From [Flexibacter] sp. ATCC 35208 (GTDB taxonomy: Bacteria > Bacteroidota > Bacteroidia > Chitinophagales > Chitinophagaceae), in contig NZ_MTKN01000004.1 in NCBI RefSeq assembly GCF_001975825.1, positions 155,886 through 219,885 on the forward strand: DNA of 64,000 nt, read 5' to 3'. The position numbers were made by a program, and so were the translations under genes. A model generated the notes under the pieces. The model had not been told where the DNA came from. It saw only the letters and a list, made by a program, of their open reading frames with translations, and searched no databases. Shown here one piece after another: positions 1 through 10,545 of the stretch; positions within the stretch are counted from its first letter, which is position 1; every line of letters begins with the position of its first letter.

Positions 1-305
1 GTACATATTTAGCCCAGTCTTCCGTGAAGTATGCAGGTGCTGATGCAGGATTGACACAGATCCTGACACAGAAGTACATTGCCATGTTCCAGAACTCCGG
101 CTGGGAGGCTTATTTTAACTATCGCAGAACAGGAGTACCTGTTTTTGATGAAGGAACTGGTATCGGGAATAATGGGGTGATTCCAAAGAGATGGGGGTAT
201 CCAAGTTCGGAACAGAACCTGAATGCAGCGAACTGGAAAGCAGCGTTGAGCAATCAGGGATTTAGCAGTGATGATATCAATGGATCAATGTGGTTACTCA
301 AGTAA
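1..305 (+). CDS. SusD/RagB-family outer-membrane lipoprotein, 3' end only
   Basis: Open reading frame entering from the left edge in frame 3 and ending with TAA at 303-305; about 100 C-terminal residues are visible. The stretch QKYIAMFQNSGWEAYFNYRRTG followed about 20 residues on by IPKRWGYPSSEQ is the characteristic C-terminal signature of SusD-like glycan-binding lipoproteins (helix, W-x-x-Y-x-RRTG, then R-x-x-YP-x-x-E). The same pattern recurs in the three complete SusD-like proteins of this window. SusD proteins form the surface lid of a SusC TonB-dependent importer, so a susC partner is expected just outside the left edge. The internal GTG at 24 is not the gene start. Substrate cannot be told from this fragment. 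Confidence 0.9.
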   Translation, partial: TYLAQSSVKYAGADAGLTQILTQKYIAMFQNSGWEAYFNYRRTGVPVFDEGTGIGNNGVIPKRWGYPSSEQNLNAANWKAALSNQGFSSDDINGSMWLLK

Positions 306-313
306 ATAAATAA

Positions 314-346
314 AAGCCGGACCTGAACAGGTCCGGCTTGTTATTG
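314..346. terminator. Intrinsic terminator between convergent susD genes
   Basis: Perfect 12-bp stem (314-325 with 328-339) around a two-base loop, followed by a weak T-rich stretch. It sits between the convergent ends of the gene at 1-305 and the minus-strand gene ending at 391. Confidence 0.7.
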
Positions 347-390
347 CTGCTTTTTATAGCGGTATAGATGGCTATACATAAGTTAGTTCA

Positions 391-1974
391 TCACTTATCC
401 CACCACACTTTCGTCATCAACGAATTACTACCCTGCCTTGCAATCGCCTCCTGGTAATTCGTTGCATTGCTCGCCGCCTCTGATGCAGGATACAACATCC
501 TCCTTGGAATCTGTCCACCAGTTGCATTCCCTACATAATTCACCGGCGTTAATTCCGGATATCCACTCCTCCTCCAGTTAGCCCACACTTCATACCAATC
601 CAGCATACTTGCGGCCCAATACTGCGTATTAATTTGGTTGTAGCCATCAGCATCATTATATGGATGTGCTGTCAGGTAAGTTTGAATAGTCGTACTGTTG
701 ATGGCCGCTGACGCATCGTACTGCGCCAGCTGACCCATTGCAGCGCTCACCCCATTGGCATAATGTGTCGCGGCATTTGCTCCCACATTCCAGCCTCTTT
801 TAGCAGCTTCTGCCAACAGCAGTTCTACCTGTGCATAAGTAATTAAAAAAGTAGGTCCATCCAGTTTCAGAAATACGTTCTTATTCAGTACTGAATACTT
901 TTTCAGATCACCGGGATAATTCGGCGCTTTCGTAATATCTGTAGCACTTGATGCTCCGTTTGTATCAAACCCATTCGGCATACCCAGCTGATCTGCCGCT
1001 GCCGTACTACCTGTAGCAGGCACTGTACCGATGTATGCAAGACGTGGATCATTGTTATTGCGTAGAAAATCAATGAAAGTTGTGCCTAAACTTGCTTCAC
1101 CTGCATTGCCGATTGCATTCCACTCACCAGAGAGGATGTTACTGTTTCTGTTCACAGTGGTTCTGCCACCTGCTGCATCGTGCAGGATATAGGCATTCTC
1201 ACTATTGTCAGCTATCACACCACCGGCATAAGCTTTCTCTACTACCTGTTGTGCAGTGGCTACATCTGCCTTTGTAAGGCGCATCCCTATTCTCAGCATG
1301 AGTGAATAAGCCAGTTTTTGCCAGTTCTTTACCACTACTGTTGCAGTGGAACTACCTCCTTTATTGTAAATGAGGTCGCCCTGTCCAGGTATGGCTTTCG
1401 TGGCATCCAAGGCTTTGGCCGCTTCGTCCAGTTCTGTCACCATATTCGTATAGATGTCCTGCTGCGCATCGTACTTAGGTGCATAGTTCTGGTCACTATA
1501 ACCTTCACCTGCTTCAGAATAAGGAATATCTCCATACACGTCTGTCAGGCGCTGGAAGATCATTACCCTGGCAATACGCGCCATGTTATACTGGTTGCTA
1601 TAGTATGTATCATCCTTCGTGAGGCGTATTACATCCGTGATGTATTTCACCTGGTCGGTGTATGCCTTATCAAACAAGGCATTGGACCATGCATCATTCT
1701 GCATATACTTATCACCTGCATACCAGGATACGTTTGACAACTGTTGCATCATCATCGCACAATAGATGATGTTCACACGCCAGGTATCATAACTGTAATC
1801 ACTGTTACCAGTATATTCCAGCAGTGCACGGGTAAAGTTGTACTCAGGTACACCGGTGTTCTCACTGGATTTATTCTTATCTGTATTAATGCTTTCAAAG
1901 TTCTTGGTACAAGCTGGCAACAGCATGATAGCAGAAAAAGAAAAAGCAATTATCTTTTTATATAGAGCGTTCAT
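391..1974 (-). CDS. SusD/RagB-family lipoprotein
   Basis: 527 residues. Basic start plus hydrophobic segment ends in a lipobox with Cys22 (LLPAC), followed by TKNFESINTDKN, the typical N-terminus of the SusD_2-type branch (C-T-x-N-F-E-x-I-N-T). Predicted to be lipidated at the outer membrane, exposed at the surface, and to bind glycans or peptides for hand-over to the SusC pore. The C-terminus has the family signature W-x-x-WRRSGYPE and RRMLYPASEA near residues 470-505. The start lies 11 bases after the stop of the upstream susC at 1986-5105, so the two are translationally close and form a standard susC-susD pair. Ligand unknown. Confidence 0.92.
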   Translation of the reverse strand: MNALYKKIIAFSFSAIMLLPACTKNFESINTDKNKSSENTGVPEYNFTRALLEYTGNSDYSYDTWRVNIIYCAMMMQQLSNVSWYAGDKYMQNDAWSNALFDKAYTDQVKYITDVIRLTKDDTYYSNQYNMARIARVMIFQRLTDVYGDIPYSEAGEGYSDQNYAPKYDAQQDIYTNMVTELDEAAKALDATKAIPGQGDLIYNKGGSSTATVVVKNWQKLAYSLMLRIGMRLTKADVATAQQVVEKAYAGGVIADNSENAYILHDAAGGRTTVNRNSNILSGEWNAIGNAGEASLGTTFIDFLRNNNDPRLAYIGTVPATGSTAAADQLGMPNGFDTNGASSATDITKAPNYPGDLKKYSVLNKNVFLKLDGPTFLITYAQVELLLAEAAKRGWNVGANAATHYANGVSAAMGQLAQYDASAAINSTTIQTYLTAHPYNDADGYNQINTQYWAASMLDWYEVWANWRRSGYPELTPVNYVGNATGGQIPRRMLYPASEAASNATNYQEAIARQGSNSLMTKVWWDK

Positions 1975-1985
1975 TGCAGCTGGTT

Positions 1986-4900
1986 TTAGAATTTAACATT
2001 CAGGTTAACGCCAAAGGATTTGCTAGTAGGCAGACCGGCATATTCAAGACCCTGCGCATTACTATTGCTATAGTTGGATTCAGGGTCAATATTAGGTGTA
2101 GACTTCTTGAAGTAGAACAGGTTGCGTCCTACCAGCGATACACTCACACCATGCAGTTTGTTGTGCAGGGCGCTGGTGCTGAAGTCGTATGTAAGGCTTA
2201 CAGAACGGAACTTGATGAAGTCTGTCTTATATACATGCAGGGCTGAGATCGTTGCCAGCTGGCTATAATAAGTCTGTGCACTGATGTTGGTGGTTACCGG
2301 TGCACCGGAATCATCTACACCTGTTACAGTAACTCCCGTCTCACGACCTGGCAATGTTTCTTTCTGCAGCCCATATCCGTAAGCGTTCGCATTTGTACCT
2401 GAGTAAATATGACCACCTGATTTGAAGTCGATGAGGAAGGAGAGATGGAATTGCTTATAAGCCAGATCATTGCTCCATCCACCGCTGAAAGGCGCTACAC
2501 CTGTACCTGCACTCACCAGTGCATCTGTTCGTTGTGGCAGACCTGAAGCATTCACCACCAGGTTGCCTTTCGCATCTTTCTTATAATCGTACACCATGAT
2601 CTGCGCATATGGTTTACCTACCACATGTTCTATGAAGGCAGCTTCTGTGCGGGATTCCCCGTTTTCTACCACCATTTCATTCTGACCGGGTGCCAGCTGA
2701 ATCACCTTGTTTTGGTTATGGGCAAAGTTGAATGTTGTGGTCCATGTCAATGCACCGGATTTTATTGGCGTACCACCAATCATTAACTCAATACCCTGGT
2801 TCTGCAGTTCACCCACATTCACGAGTGCGCTGGAATACCCAGACCCTAATGATACGGTCGCAGTCACGATATCGTTCGTTGCTTTCTTGTTATAATAACT
2901 GAAGTCACCAAACACACGGTTGTTGAACAACTTGAATTCAGCACCCACTTCCAGTTCTTTTACTTTCAGTGGTTTCAGCGCCTTGTTAGGAATTTTGTTG
3001 TCAATGTCACCGATCGGAGCGCCGTTGATGGTGCTACCCAGCGTGCTGTAGTACAATGCCGTTTTATATTCATCCGCATCACCACCTACCTGTGCAAAAC
3101 CTGCGCGGAGTTTACCGAAGTTGAGCCAGTTTGCTTTTACATTTTCAGAGAAAACATAAGAGATAGTAGCAGATGGATAATTGTAGGAGTTGTTTGCCGC
3201 TGGCAGGGTACTGCTCCAGTCATTACGATCTGTCAGGTTCAGGTAGAGGAAATTGCTGTAAGCCAATTCCAGCGCACCATACACAGAGTGTACTTCTTTT
3301 TTGTATTCAACGATAGTGCTGTTCTTCGTACCTGCAGTAGATGGATTGTACACGAATGGGAAAGCGAAGTTAGACGCTGTCACATCGTTGACCTTATCAT
3401 TTTTTTGCAGGAGGTTTGCACCGGCATTCAGGTTCATGCTCAGGTTGCGGGTGATGTTTTTATTCACCCCAATCAGCACGTCTGCATTCATTTCGTTGAA
3501 CTGTCTGTTACGCTCCAGGTCTAAGCTACCCTTAGGGCGGTAAGCGGTACCAGTCGGCGTAATAGAGGTGGCATTGAAACTGAAGAAGTCATTTGCCACA
3601 CGACCCTGTATGTACAACCAGGAAGTAGGCGCATAGCGTAAACTGGTCATACCAATCACGCGGTCCTTCTTCGTATTGTTAATAAAGCGGTAGGCGGCAA
3701 AGTAAGGATTGGTGCTGAACAGGTCACTGCTAAACACGGTTTCGTTGCCCTGTGCATCATAGCCTGGTGCCAGATAAGACGCTTTCACATTCGCTGGCAG
3801 GAAGGCGATGGCATAGTTACCATTGCCAGGTGCATCACTCAGGTTAGAACGATTGTTGGTCAATTCTTTGGCGTATGTGATGTTGGTTTGTCCGCTCCAT
3901 TTGTCAGACATTTTGTAATTGAGGTCCAGGTTCACGTTGTCGCGGATGTACTGTGTATTCGGATAGATACCGTTGCTACGCAGGTCTCCGAGAGCTACGC
4001 GATAGGTGGTTTTATCATTACCACCAGCTACAGAAATGGTGTTGCTGAGCGTATTTCCTGTTTTATAGAAATCTTTTAAGTGGTTACCTTGTTTGGAGTA
4101 AGGGTGTGTCAGTCCATCGAAGAGAGTCACTGCAGAGCCATCCAGTTTGGTACCCCAACTGGAAAGACCACTGTTCAGGGCAGACTGTTTATCGGTAGGA
4201 TGTGCCCCCTGAATACCCTGTCCGTATACATCCTGAAAATCGAGGAAGTCGTTCACTTTATCCACCGTGATATTGCTGTTCAGTTCTACTGCCAGCTGAC
4301 CGGCTTTACCTGATTTGGTAGTGATGAGGATCACACCGTTTACACCACGCTGGCCATAGAGGGCAGAGGCAGCAGCGCCTTTCAGGATGGTCATATCTTC
4401 GATGTCATCAGGGTTGATGCTGGATATACCATCGCCAAGGTCAGCGCCACCCCACATGGTAGCAGAACCGAGGTTCGCATTGTTCATGGGGATACCATCT
4501 ATTACATAGAGCGGCTGGTTGTTGCCACTCAAAGAGGAGTTACCTCTGATGGTCACGCGTGATGAGCCACCTGGACCTGTGGAAGGAGGGGTGCTGTTCA
4601 CACCGGCTACGCGTCCTTCCAGTGCATTGGCCACGCTGATTTCGCGGGCTTTGGTCATATCTGCACCTTGTACTTTGGATACGGCATAACCCTGACTACG
4701 GGCTTCTCTTCGTATACCAAGTGCAGTTACTACCAGTTCATTAAGACCTTTTACAGTTTCTTCCAGAACAATGCTGACGGTAGTTTCAGCACCTACAGTG
4801 ATTTCCTTAGAGGTAAAGCCAACGTAAGAAAATACCAGTACATCGCCTGTCCCTGCGGCAATGCGGTAAGTGCCGCTGACATCTGTTTTAGTACCCCTGT

Positions 4901-5105
4901 TACTATTTTTGAGCGTTACGGTCACACCAGGCAAAGGGTTGCCCTGAACGTCACGCACAATACCCGTAATGTCTCTTTGTTGCCTTGCAGCATAAGTTGA
5001 AAGAGAAGGAGCTGCAACGGCGGTCTGTATGCCGGTTGCGAGCATGAGGCCCAGCACAATGCCTGTGGCACTGCATGCTTTTGTCAAGCGTAGTGTACGT
5101 TTCAT
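1986..5105 (-). CDS. SusC/RagA-family TonB-dependent outer-membrane transporter
   Basis: 1039 residues from the ATG at 5105. The frame is open to 5189, but the first 28 codons look untranslated, whereas the ATG at 5105 opens a clean signal peptide (basic MKRTLRLTK, hydrophobic core, AVAA cleavage region) and has AAAGGCAG upstream. Order of domains: signal peptide 1-32, carboxypeptidase-D-regulatory-like domain (ITGIVRDVQGNPLPGVTV) about 45-120, the linker GLNELVVTALGI, plug domain about 125-240 with PLYVIDGIPM, then a 22-strand barrel to a C-terminal aromatic residue. No STN domain, so signalling to a FecR protein is not expected. Imports an unknown ligand together with the SusD at 391-1974. 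Confidence 0.93.
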   Translation of the reverse strand: MKRTLRLTKACSATGIVLGLMLATGIQTAVAAPSLSTYAARQQRDITGIVRDVQGNPLPGVTVTLKNSNRGTKTDVSGTYRIAAGTGDVLVFSYVGFTSKEITVGAETTVSIVLEETVKGLNELVVTALGIRREARSQGYAVSKVQGADMTKAREISVANALEGRVAGVNSTPPSTGPGGSSRVTIRGNSSLSGNNQPLYVIDGIPMNNANLGSATMWGGADLGDGISSINPDDIEDMTILKGAAASALYGQRGVNGVILITTKSGKAGQLAVELNSNITVDKVNDFLDFQDVYGQGIQGAHPTDKQSALNSGLSSWGTKLDGSAVTLFDGLTHPYSKQGNHLKDFYKTGNTLSNTISVAGGNDKTTYRVALGDLRSNGIYPNTQYIRDNVNLDLNYKMSDKWSGQTNITYAKELTNNRSNLSDAPGNGNYAIAFLPANVKASYLAPGYDAQGNETVFSSDLFSTNPYFAAYRFINNTKKDRVIGMTSLRYAPTSWLYIQGRVANDFFSFNATSITPTGTAYRPKGSLDLERNRQFNEMNADVLIGVNKNITRNLSMNLNAGANLLQKNDKVNDVTASNFAFPFVYNPSTAGTKNSTIVEYKKEVHSVYGALELAYSNFLYLNLTDRNDWSSTLPAANNSYNYPSATISYVFSENVKANWLNFGKLRAGFAQVGGDADEYKTALYYSTLGSTINGAPIGDIDNKIPNKALKPLKVKELEVGAEFKLFNNRVFGDFSYYNKKATNDIVTATVSLGSGYSSALVNVGELQNQGIELMIGGTPIKSGALTWTTTFNFAHNQNKVIQLAPGQNEMVVENGESRTEAAFIEHVVGKPYAQIMVYDYKKDAKGNLVVNASGLPQRTDALVSAGTGVAPFSGGWSNDLAYKQFHLSFLIDFKSGGHIYSGTNANAYGYGLQKETLPGRETGVTVTGVDDSGAPVTTNISAQTYYSQLATISALHVYKTDFIKFRSVSLTYDFSTSALHNKLHGVSVSLVGRNLFYFKKSTPNIDPESNYSNSNAQGLEYAGLPTSKSFGVNLNVKF

Positions 5106-5556
5106 AGATACTGCCTTTAAAAATTGACCTAAATGGATGTTGTTTCCCATAGGAATGCCAGAGGATGTAGTACATCCTGGCAATTCCAACGTAACTGTTA
5201 GTGAATTTTGATTGTCGATTTTAGATTCTGGTTGATAAGCAGTATAACATAATCTTTTCAGCTATGGGCCCGTGTAGCAGAAATAAAATAATGTGATACA
5301 ATGCGCCGTTAACTGCGCATTTCACCTATACCATTGCGATGTTTTACTAACATGTTCAATACGTGCTGCCCTGATTCCCCCTTAGTGTCTACAGGAATTT
5401 TTTCAGGTGCATAATGAGGTGTCGTGTGGAAATTAAAATAGTACCATCGTGTGAGAAAAAAATATTTTGATCTGGCTGCGGCCTTTTTTTCTGAAAGTGG
5501 TTTTCATTCCCCGTTGGTGAATTCCCTCTTTCATGAAGGTTTTTATAAAAGTAAAT
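5106..5556. other. Intergenic region upstream of the 1986-5105 susC gene
   Basis: About 450 bases between the susD stop at 5557 and the susC start at 5105. It should hold the promoter or 5' leader of the downstream susC/susD pair on the minus strand, but I find no exact TAnnTTTG box. The one visible element is an inverted repeat AATGCGC (5300-5306) / GCGCATT (5315-5321). Small open frames here look non-coding. Confidence 0.5.
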
Positions 5557-7116
5557 TTATGGCAGATCCCACCATAATCTTGTTCCTCCATTATCTGCTC
5601 CCTTCAATGTTGCTACCGCTCTGTTCACCCCCGCCTGATTCGTGGTATATTCAAATTGTATAAAAGGTATCCTTCTTATAAACGTTTCCGTCGGTATCTT
5701 TCCACTACTATTATTTACCACAATGGGAAATAACTTCGGATACCCCGTACGCCGAAACTCGGACCACGCCTCCTGTCCATCAGGAAACATAGCAATCCAT
5801 TTCTGTGTAATGATCCTTTCCAGTTTACAGGACGTCGTTGCATTGGGGGCCCACTGAATAGTAATTTTACTTAAAGGAGAGTCAACATTATTCAATGCAT
5901 TTTGAGGGTCAACATAAGCCTTAGGTACGTAAGTACTATTGTGGATATATTCATTATAAGCTGCTGTAATTCCATATTGCTGGAAAGACATATACACACC
6001 CTGTTCATAATTGTCCTGTACATCGCCAGCACCTTTCCATCCATACAAGGCGGCTTCTGCTTTTAAAAAATAAGCTTCTGCTGCTGTTAATAACTGAATA
6101 TGCGATGGCAGCAATGCCAGCTTTGAAAAGCCTATATACACGTCTTTACCGGGAATAGCAATCCCATTCCTGATGCCATGATAAACAGAATCCTTTGCTT
6201 CTGTAGAATTGAAATAATATGGCAACCGGGGATCATGATACCCTGTCAATATAGATTCCATTGGCGCACCCATCCTGATATCATTCCAGGAATTACAAAT
6301 CACATTCACCGGGTGCGTAGCCGGACTGATATCAATATTGAAATTATCTGCCACTGTACTGATCAATCCATAAGGGTGAGAGAGGGCTGCTTCACCTTCT
6401 TCCTGTGCCTTGACAGGATCTACTTTGGAAATACGGATCGCCAGCCGCAAGCGCAATGTATTTGCGAGTTTCACCCACTTCTTATAATCCCCTTTATATG
6501 ACAGATCGAAGTCGGCAAACCGCCTTGTACCTGTACTATCTGCAAAATTGGAGAGCGTTGTAATGGCAGAATCCAAATCGTGAAAGAAGGCTGTATAAGC
6601 ATCCTGCTGAGAATCGTAATCAATACTATGATCGTCATTGATCATAGCATAATGTGTATAGATCACCGGTCCATAGATATCACTGATGCGGTGCATGGCA
6701 ATCACTTTCAATAGCTGTGCCCATGCATAAAAGTCTATATACTTCCCCCGTGCATTGTCCATCACAAATTTGCAGTTAGGCATTACGCTGCCATAAGCAG
6801 TGAGCCATGCATCGTCATTCCAGCTATCCAGCAGGTCATATGTCATATTGTTCCTGTTGTCCTGAAAGGGATTAGGTGTCATCATGTATCCTGAGAATAC
6901 ATCACCCATCAGGTTCTGCTGTAATTGCGCCACACTTACATCACTGCTGGATAATATATTCAGCATGGATTGGGTAAGCGGATCGCCCAGTAGTTTAAAA
7001 TCTCCTTTCAGCTCATCGTCATACAGGTCATAAGGATTCGTATTGATCTCTTCAAAATTTCGTGTGCAGGCAGTATGCAGCAGAACCACCATACACACCA
7101 GAATCATGTTACGCAT
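5557..7116 (-). CDS. SusD/RagB-family lipoprotein
   Basis: 519 residues. A very short signal peptide ends at lipobox Cys17 (LLHTAC), followed by TRNFEEINTNPYD, the SusD_2-type N-terminus. The C-terminal portion carries WSEFRRTGYPKLFP and the final LWWDLP that many relatives share. Starts 9 bases after the stop of the STN-containing SusC gene upstream, so it is the lid partner of that transporter. With the sigma factor and FecR gene further upstream it belongs to a regulated four-gene locus (12440 to 5557). Ligand unknown. The paralogue at 391-1974 belongs to the same branch, suggesting duplication of the locus. Confidence 0.92.
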   Translation of the reverse strand: MRNMILVCMVVLLHTACTRNFEEINTNPYDLYDDELKGDFKLLGDPLTQSMLNILSSSDVSVAQLQQNLMGDVFSGYMMTPNPFQDNRNNMTYDLLDSWNDDAWLTAYGSVMPNCKFVMDNARGKYIDFYAWAQLLKVIAMHRISDIYGPVIYTHYAMINDDHSIDYDSQQDAYTAFFHDLDSAITTLSNFADSTGTRRFADFDLSYKGDYKKWVKLANTLRLRLAIRISKVDPVKAQEEGEAALSHPYGLISTVADNFNIDISPATHPVNVICNSWNDIRMGAPMESILTGYHDPRLPYYFNSTEAKDSVYHGIRNGIAIPGKDVYIGFSKLALLPSHIQLLTAAEAYFLKAEAALYGWKGAGDVQDNYEQGVYMSFQQYGITAAYNEYIHNSTYVPKAYVDPQNALNNVDSPLSKITIQWAPNATTSCKLERIITQKWIAMFPDGQEAWSEFRRTGYPKLFPIVVNNSSGKIPTETFIRRIPFIQFEYTTNQAGVNRAVATLKGADNGGTRLWWDLP

Positions 7117-7125
7117 AGAATCGTT

Positions 7126-10100
7126 TTAAAATGCGGCCTTCACATGTATGCCAATACTTCTTGTAGCCGATACCCCAAATACATCTATGCCCTGCAAACC
7201 ATTTCCACTGCTCATTGCCACTTCCGGATCAAAGGGGGCTTTCAGTTTAAAGAAGCACAGGTTTTTTCCCAACAATCCTATTTGCAGGCGGTTGATGTAC
7301 TTATTTTTGACAGGTACTTCATAAGTCAATGACAGTTCTCTTAATCTTATATTGGTAGCATCATACATATACATTTCTCCGATGCCGGCTCTGCCTCCGA
7401 TGGTGGAGAAGAACTTACGGGCATCGTATGGTACGGTGAGAGGCACTCCATTTTCGTACACCGCATTCAGCGCCACACCACCGTTGTCTCTGGCTTTGGC
7501 ACTACGTTCACTTACTCCGTAATTGTCCAGCACAGAGCTGGTCACACTCATCACTTCGCCTCCAAAGCGGCCGTCTATGAGACAGCTGAGTGTAAAGTGT
7601 CTGTATTCGAGGGTATTGCTCCAACCGGTGATCAGGCGTGGATTGGGGTTGCCTACTTTTTTGAATACATTTCTCGTCACGAGGTTGCCCTGATCATCTA
7701 TCACATACTGACCTTTCTCGTTTTTATACAGTTCTTTGTTGGTATAAATATCACCCCAGCTGCCACCTTCTTTGATAAAGGAGCCATACATGTTGGTATT
7801 GAAGTCAGTGAGGATATAGTAGTTGTCAGGGCCAGCACCGGGAATGGTATTGCTGCTTAGCTGCTTTACCCTGTTACAGTTTACTGTACAGTTGATGGTC
7901 GTAGACCAGCGGATATTACTATGTTGTACAGGCACTATGGTAAGCGTGGCCTCCACACCTTTGTTCTGGATGTTTCCAAGGTTCAGATAGTAGTAGAGAT
8001 AACCGGAACCGGAAGGTGCACGCACTTCCATGTATTGTTGATAGTTATTGTTCTTATACCAGGTAAAGTCAAGGCTGATCCTGTCTTTCAGTAATCTGAT
8101 CTCCGTACCGGCTTCCAGCGAACGGTTATCTTCCGGTTTCAGGTAAATACCGGGATAAGGTGTACGTGTATTGAAATTCACTCTTGATACACCAGCAGTG
8201 GTTTGTAAGATAAACCTTGCAGGCCGGGAGGAATAAGGAGCAATGTCATTCCCTGCCTTTGCATACGAAAGCCGTACCTTCGCGAAGCTGATGATAGCAG
8301 GTAGTTTTACCAGTTCACTGATAATGGTACTGATACCTGAGGAATAATAAAAGTAACCTTTGTCTTTGATAGGAGTAAAAGCAAATGTGCTGCTCCAGTC
8401 ATTACGCCCTGTAAGGTCTAAAAAGATGCTGTTTTTAAAGTGCACCTGTGCACTCCCAAACAGCGCCTGTAGTTGTTTTCGTTCTACACTTTGCTGTGCA
8501 TCCAGTGCATTGGATGCAATGTTTTTTACAGAGAATTTATTGGCTACGATCAATCCTTCCGCCGCTGTGGCATTCGTGCTGATCAGGCTTCTGTCGTGTG
8601 CCCTGATATCGGTGATGCTGGCACCCAGCATGCCTTGTAGTTTCCAGGAAGGGGATACCTGTCTGGCAGCGGTCAGCATCATATCTGCATAGAACTGTTT
8701 GTTACTTTCTTTTTCAAGGGTATACCTGCCATTGGGTGGAGAGAGCACCTGTTGGGTACCTGCATAGGCTTTCATTTCGTATTGGTCGTCGCTCTTATCA
8801 AAGTTAGTTCTGCCCTGTAATGAGAGCCAGTCATTGAAACGGTACCTGGCGGAGAGAGAAGCCAGTCCTCTGTGGCGGTTATCTTCCCGCTCATCTCTTT
8901 TCTGGATCCAATAGGGGTTCTGCTGATCATCCTGTCCGGTCCATCCCAGGCTGTTGTTGATATTCCACCAGTTCTGCATATACATGTTCCTGCTATTGTC
9001 AAAGTACTGGTACTCTTTGTAACTATTGAAATCCAGTCCTCGTGGAAATGTGTATAAACCAGTAAGCGGGTTAAAATATAAACCACTTGAGGGCCTGTTT
9101 ACAGCGTATTGTACCAGGTAAGAGATATTTGCATCAATATGCAGTTTATTCTTGAGCAGGTCGCTGGTGACGCGCATATTGAAGCTATGTTTTTGTAGTC
9201 TGTTGATGGGCATGATGCCCCTGTTCATGGTATTAGAATACGATATGTAATACTGTGTTTTTTCAATCCCGCCACTGATAGATAATCCATTCATAGAAGT
9301 CCGTCCAGTGTTGAAGAATGGTTTCACATGGTCTTTGGCATGAATAGGTGCACCCCAGCTATCGGCAGAACCGGCTTGCTTTTCATCAGTATAAGGAGGT
9401 GTAGTTTGTGCATAGCGATATTGCAGGGCGGGCAGGAGTAAAGGTATTTCGGCCGTAAGGTCAGAAGATACTTCAATATGCCCTTTGCCTGAATGACCTT
9501 TTTTAGTCGTAATCATGATCACGCCATTCGCTGCCTGGCTACCATACAAGGCTGCCGCGGAGGCGCTTTTTAATACACTGATGCTTTCAATATCATCGGG
9601 GTTCAGGTTCGAGATCCCATCACCGCCATCACGGCCACCATTGCCAGTGATACCCGATGATTCACCCCAGATGTCAGTAGGTTGAGAAGGGGTGAAGTTA
9701 GCCATTGGTACGCCATCGATGATATACAAAGGTTGATTCTCGCGGGTAGATTTATTCCCTCTCAATACTACTCTTGCAGAGCCGCCAATACCAGAAGCAC
9801 TTCTGTTGACCATCACACCGGCTATTCTGCCTGAGAGGTTATTGATCACATTGGCATCTTTTACGGTAGAGATATCATCGCTGTTGAGTAAGCCGGTAGA
9901 GTAGGGGAGTTCTTTATTGTTTTTAGGAATACCCAGTGCGGTCACGATGAGTTCATTCAGGCCTTTGATATTTTCAGTAAGTGTGATATCGAGTGTGGTA
10001 GTCGCTACGGGCACCATTATTTCTCTGTTGATATAACCTACAGAGCGGAAGATGAGCACGTCGCTCAAACCGGTATTAATTGCGTAATACCCTGCATCAT

Positions 10101-10545
10101 CCGTCTTCACACCTCTTGTGGTGTTTTTAATTATGACGGTCACACCGGGTAGTGGTGAACCATGCAAAGACAGCACTCTGCCACTGATTTCCTTTTGCAA
10201 TGCAAGGGGGTTATGCAGCTGTATATTTTCTGGTACAGCGCTTACAATCACATTCTCACCTCTGAGTGTAAATTGAAAACCAGTCAATGCAGACAGCTGG
10301 TCCAGTGCCTGTGTAAGGGTAAGATTGTTACAATTGAAAGAAACGGGTTTATCCACATCAACGGTGGCTTTATCATAGTGGAAACTAATGTGTTGCCTGG
10401 TGGCAATGGCATCCATAATTTCCGTGACGGGTTTGTTGTGAAGTGAAATGCTGATCTGGGCAATAGCTTTCCTGCCTGGTAATAGTGATATTAACAGGAA
10501 TATTACGACAATACATACTTTCATTAAGTATGATCTTCCCTTCAT
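7126..10545 (-). CDS. SusC-family TonB-dependent transporter with N-terminal STN signalling domain
   Basis: 1139 residues from the ATG at 10545, which has a purine-rich GGGGCTGAA just upstream; the frame stays open to 10581. Order: signal peptide (to about residue 30), STN secretin/TonB N-terminal domain about 35-100 (pattern VTEIMDAIATRQHISFHYD and LTLTQALDQLSALTGFQF), carboxypeptidase-regulatory-like domain about 120-195 (ISGRVLSLHGSPLPGVTV), plug with QPLYIIDGVPM, then barrel. In FecA-like systems the STN domain touches the periplasmic part of a FecR anti-sigma factor. Here fecR and an ECF sigma gene lie directly upstream in the same direction, so this transporter very likely reports ligand to them. 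Partner SusD follows at 7116. Confidence 0.93.
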   Translation of the reverse strand: MKGRSYLMKVCIVVIFLLISLLPGRKAIAQISISLHNKPVTEIMDAIATRQHISFHYDKATVDVDKPVSFNCNNLTLTQALDQLSALTGFQFTLRGENVIVSAVPENIQLHNPLALQKEISGRVLSLHGSPLPGVTVIIKNTTRGVKTDDAGYYAINTGLSDVLIFRSVGYINREIMVPVATTTLDITLTENIKGLNELIVTALGIPKNNKELPYSTGLLNSDDISTVKDANVINNLSGRIAGVMVNRSASGIGGSARVVLRGNKSTRENQPLYIIDGVPMANFTPSQPTDIWGESSGITGNGGRDGGDGISNLNPDDIESISVLKSASAAALYGSQAANGVIMITTKKGHSGKGHIEVSSDLTAEIPLLLPALQYRYAQTTPPYTDEKQAGSADSWGAPIHAKDHVKPFFNTGRTSMNGLSISGGIEKTQYYISYSNTMNRGIMPINRLQKHSFNMRVTSDLLKNKLHIDANISYLVQYAVNRPSSGLYFNPLTGLYTFPRGLDFNSYKEYQYFDNSRNMYMQNWWNINNSLGWTGQDDQQNPYWIQKRDEREDNRHRGLASLSARYRFNDWLSLQGRTNFDKSDDQYEMKAYAGTQQVLSPPNGRYTLEKESNKQFYADMMLTAARQVSPSWKLQGMLGASITDIRAHDRSLISTNATAAEGLIVANKFSVKNIASNALDAQQSVERKQLQALFGSAQVHFKNSIFLDLTGRNDWSSTFAFTPIKDKGYFYYSSGISTIISELVKLPAIISFAKVRLSYAKAGNDIAPYSSRPARFILQTTAGVSRVNFNTRTPYPGIYLKPEDNRSLEAGTEIRLLKDRISLDFTWYKNNNYQQYMEVRAPSGSGYLYYYLNLGNIQNKGVEATLTIVPVQHSNIRWSTTINCTVNCNRVKQLSSNTIPGAGPDNYYILTDFNTNMYGSFIKEGGSWGDIYTNKELYKNEKGQYVIDDQGNLVTRNVFKKVGNPNPRLITGWSNTLEYRHFTLSCLIDGRFGGEVMSVTSSVLDNYGVSERSAKARDNGGVALNAVYENGVPLTVPYDARKFFSTIGGRAGIGEMYMYDATNIRLRELSLTYEVPVKNKYINRLQIGLLGKNLCFFKLKAPFDPEVAMSSGNGLQGIDVFGVSATRSIGIHVKAAF

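Noticed and set aside
5451..5663. 70-codon open frame on the plus strand upstream of susC
   Set aside because: Overlaps the end of the real minus-strand susD gene and has low-complexity composition; not a plausible protein.
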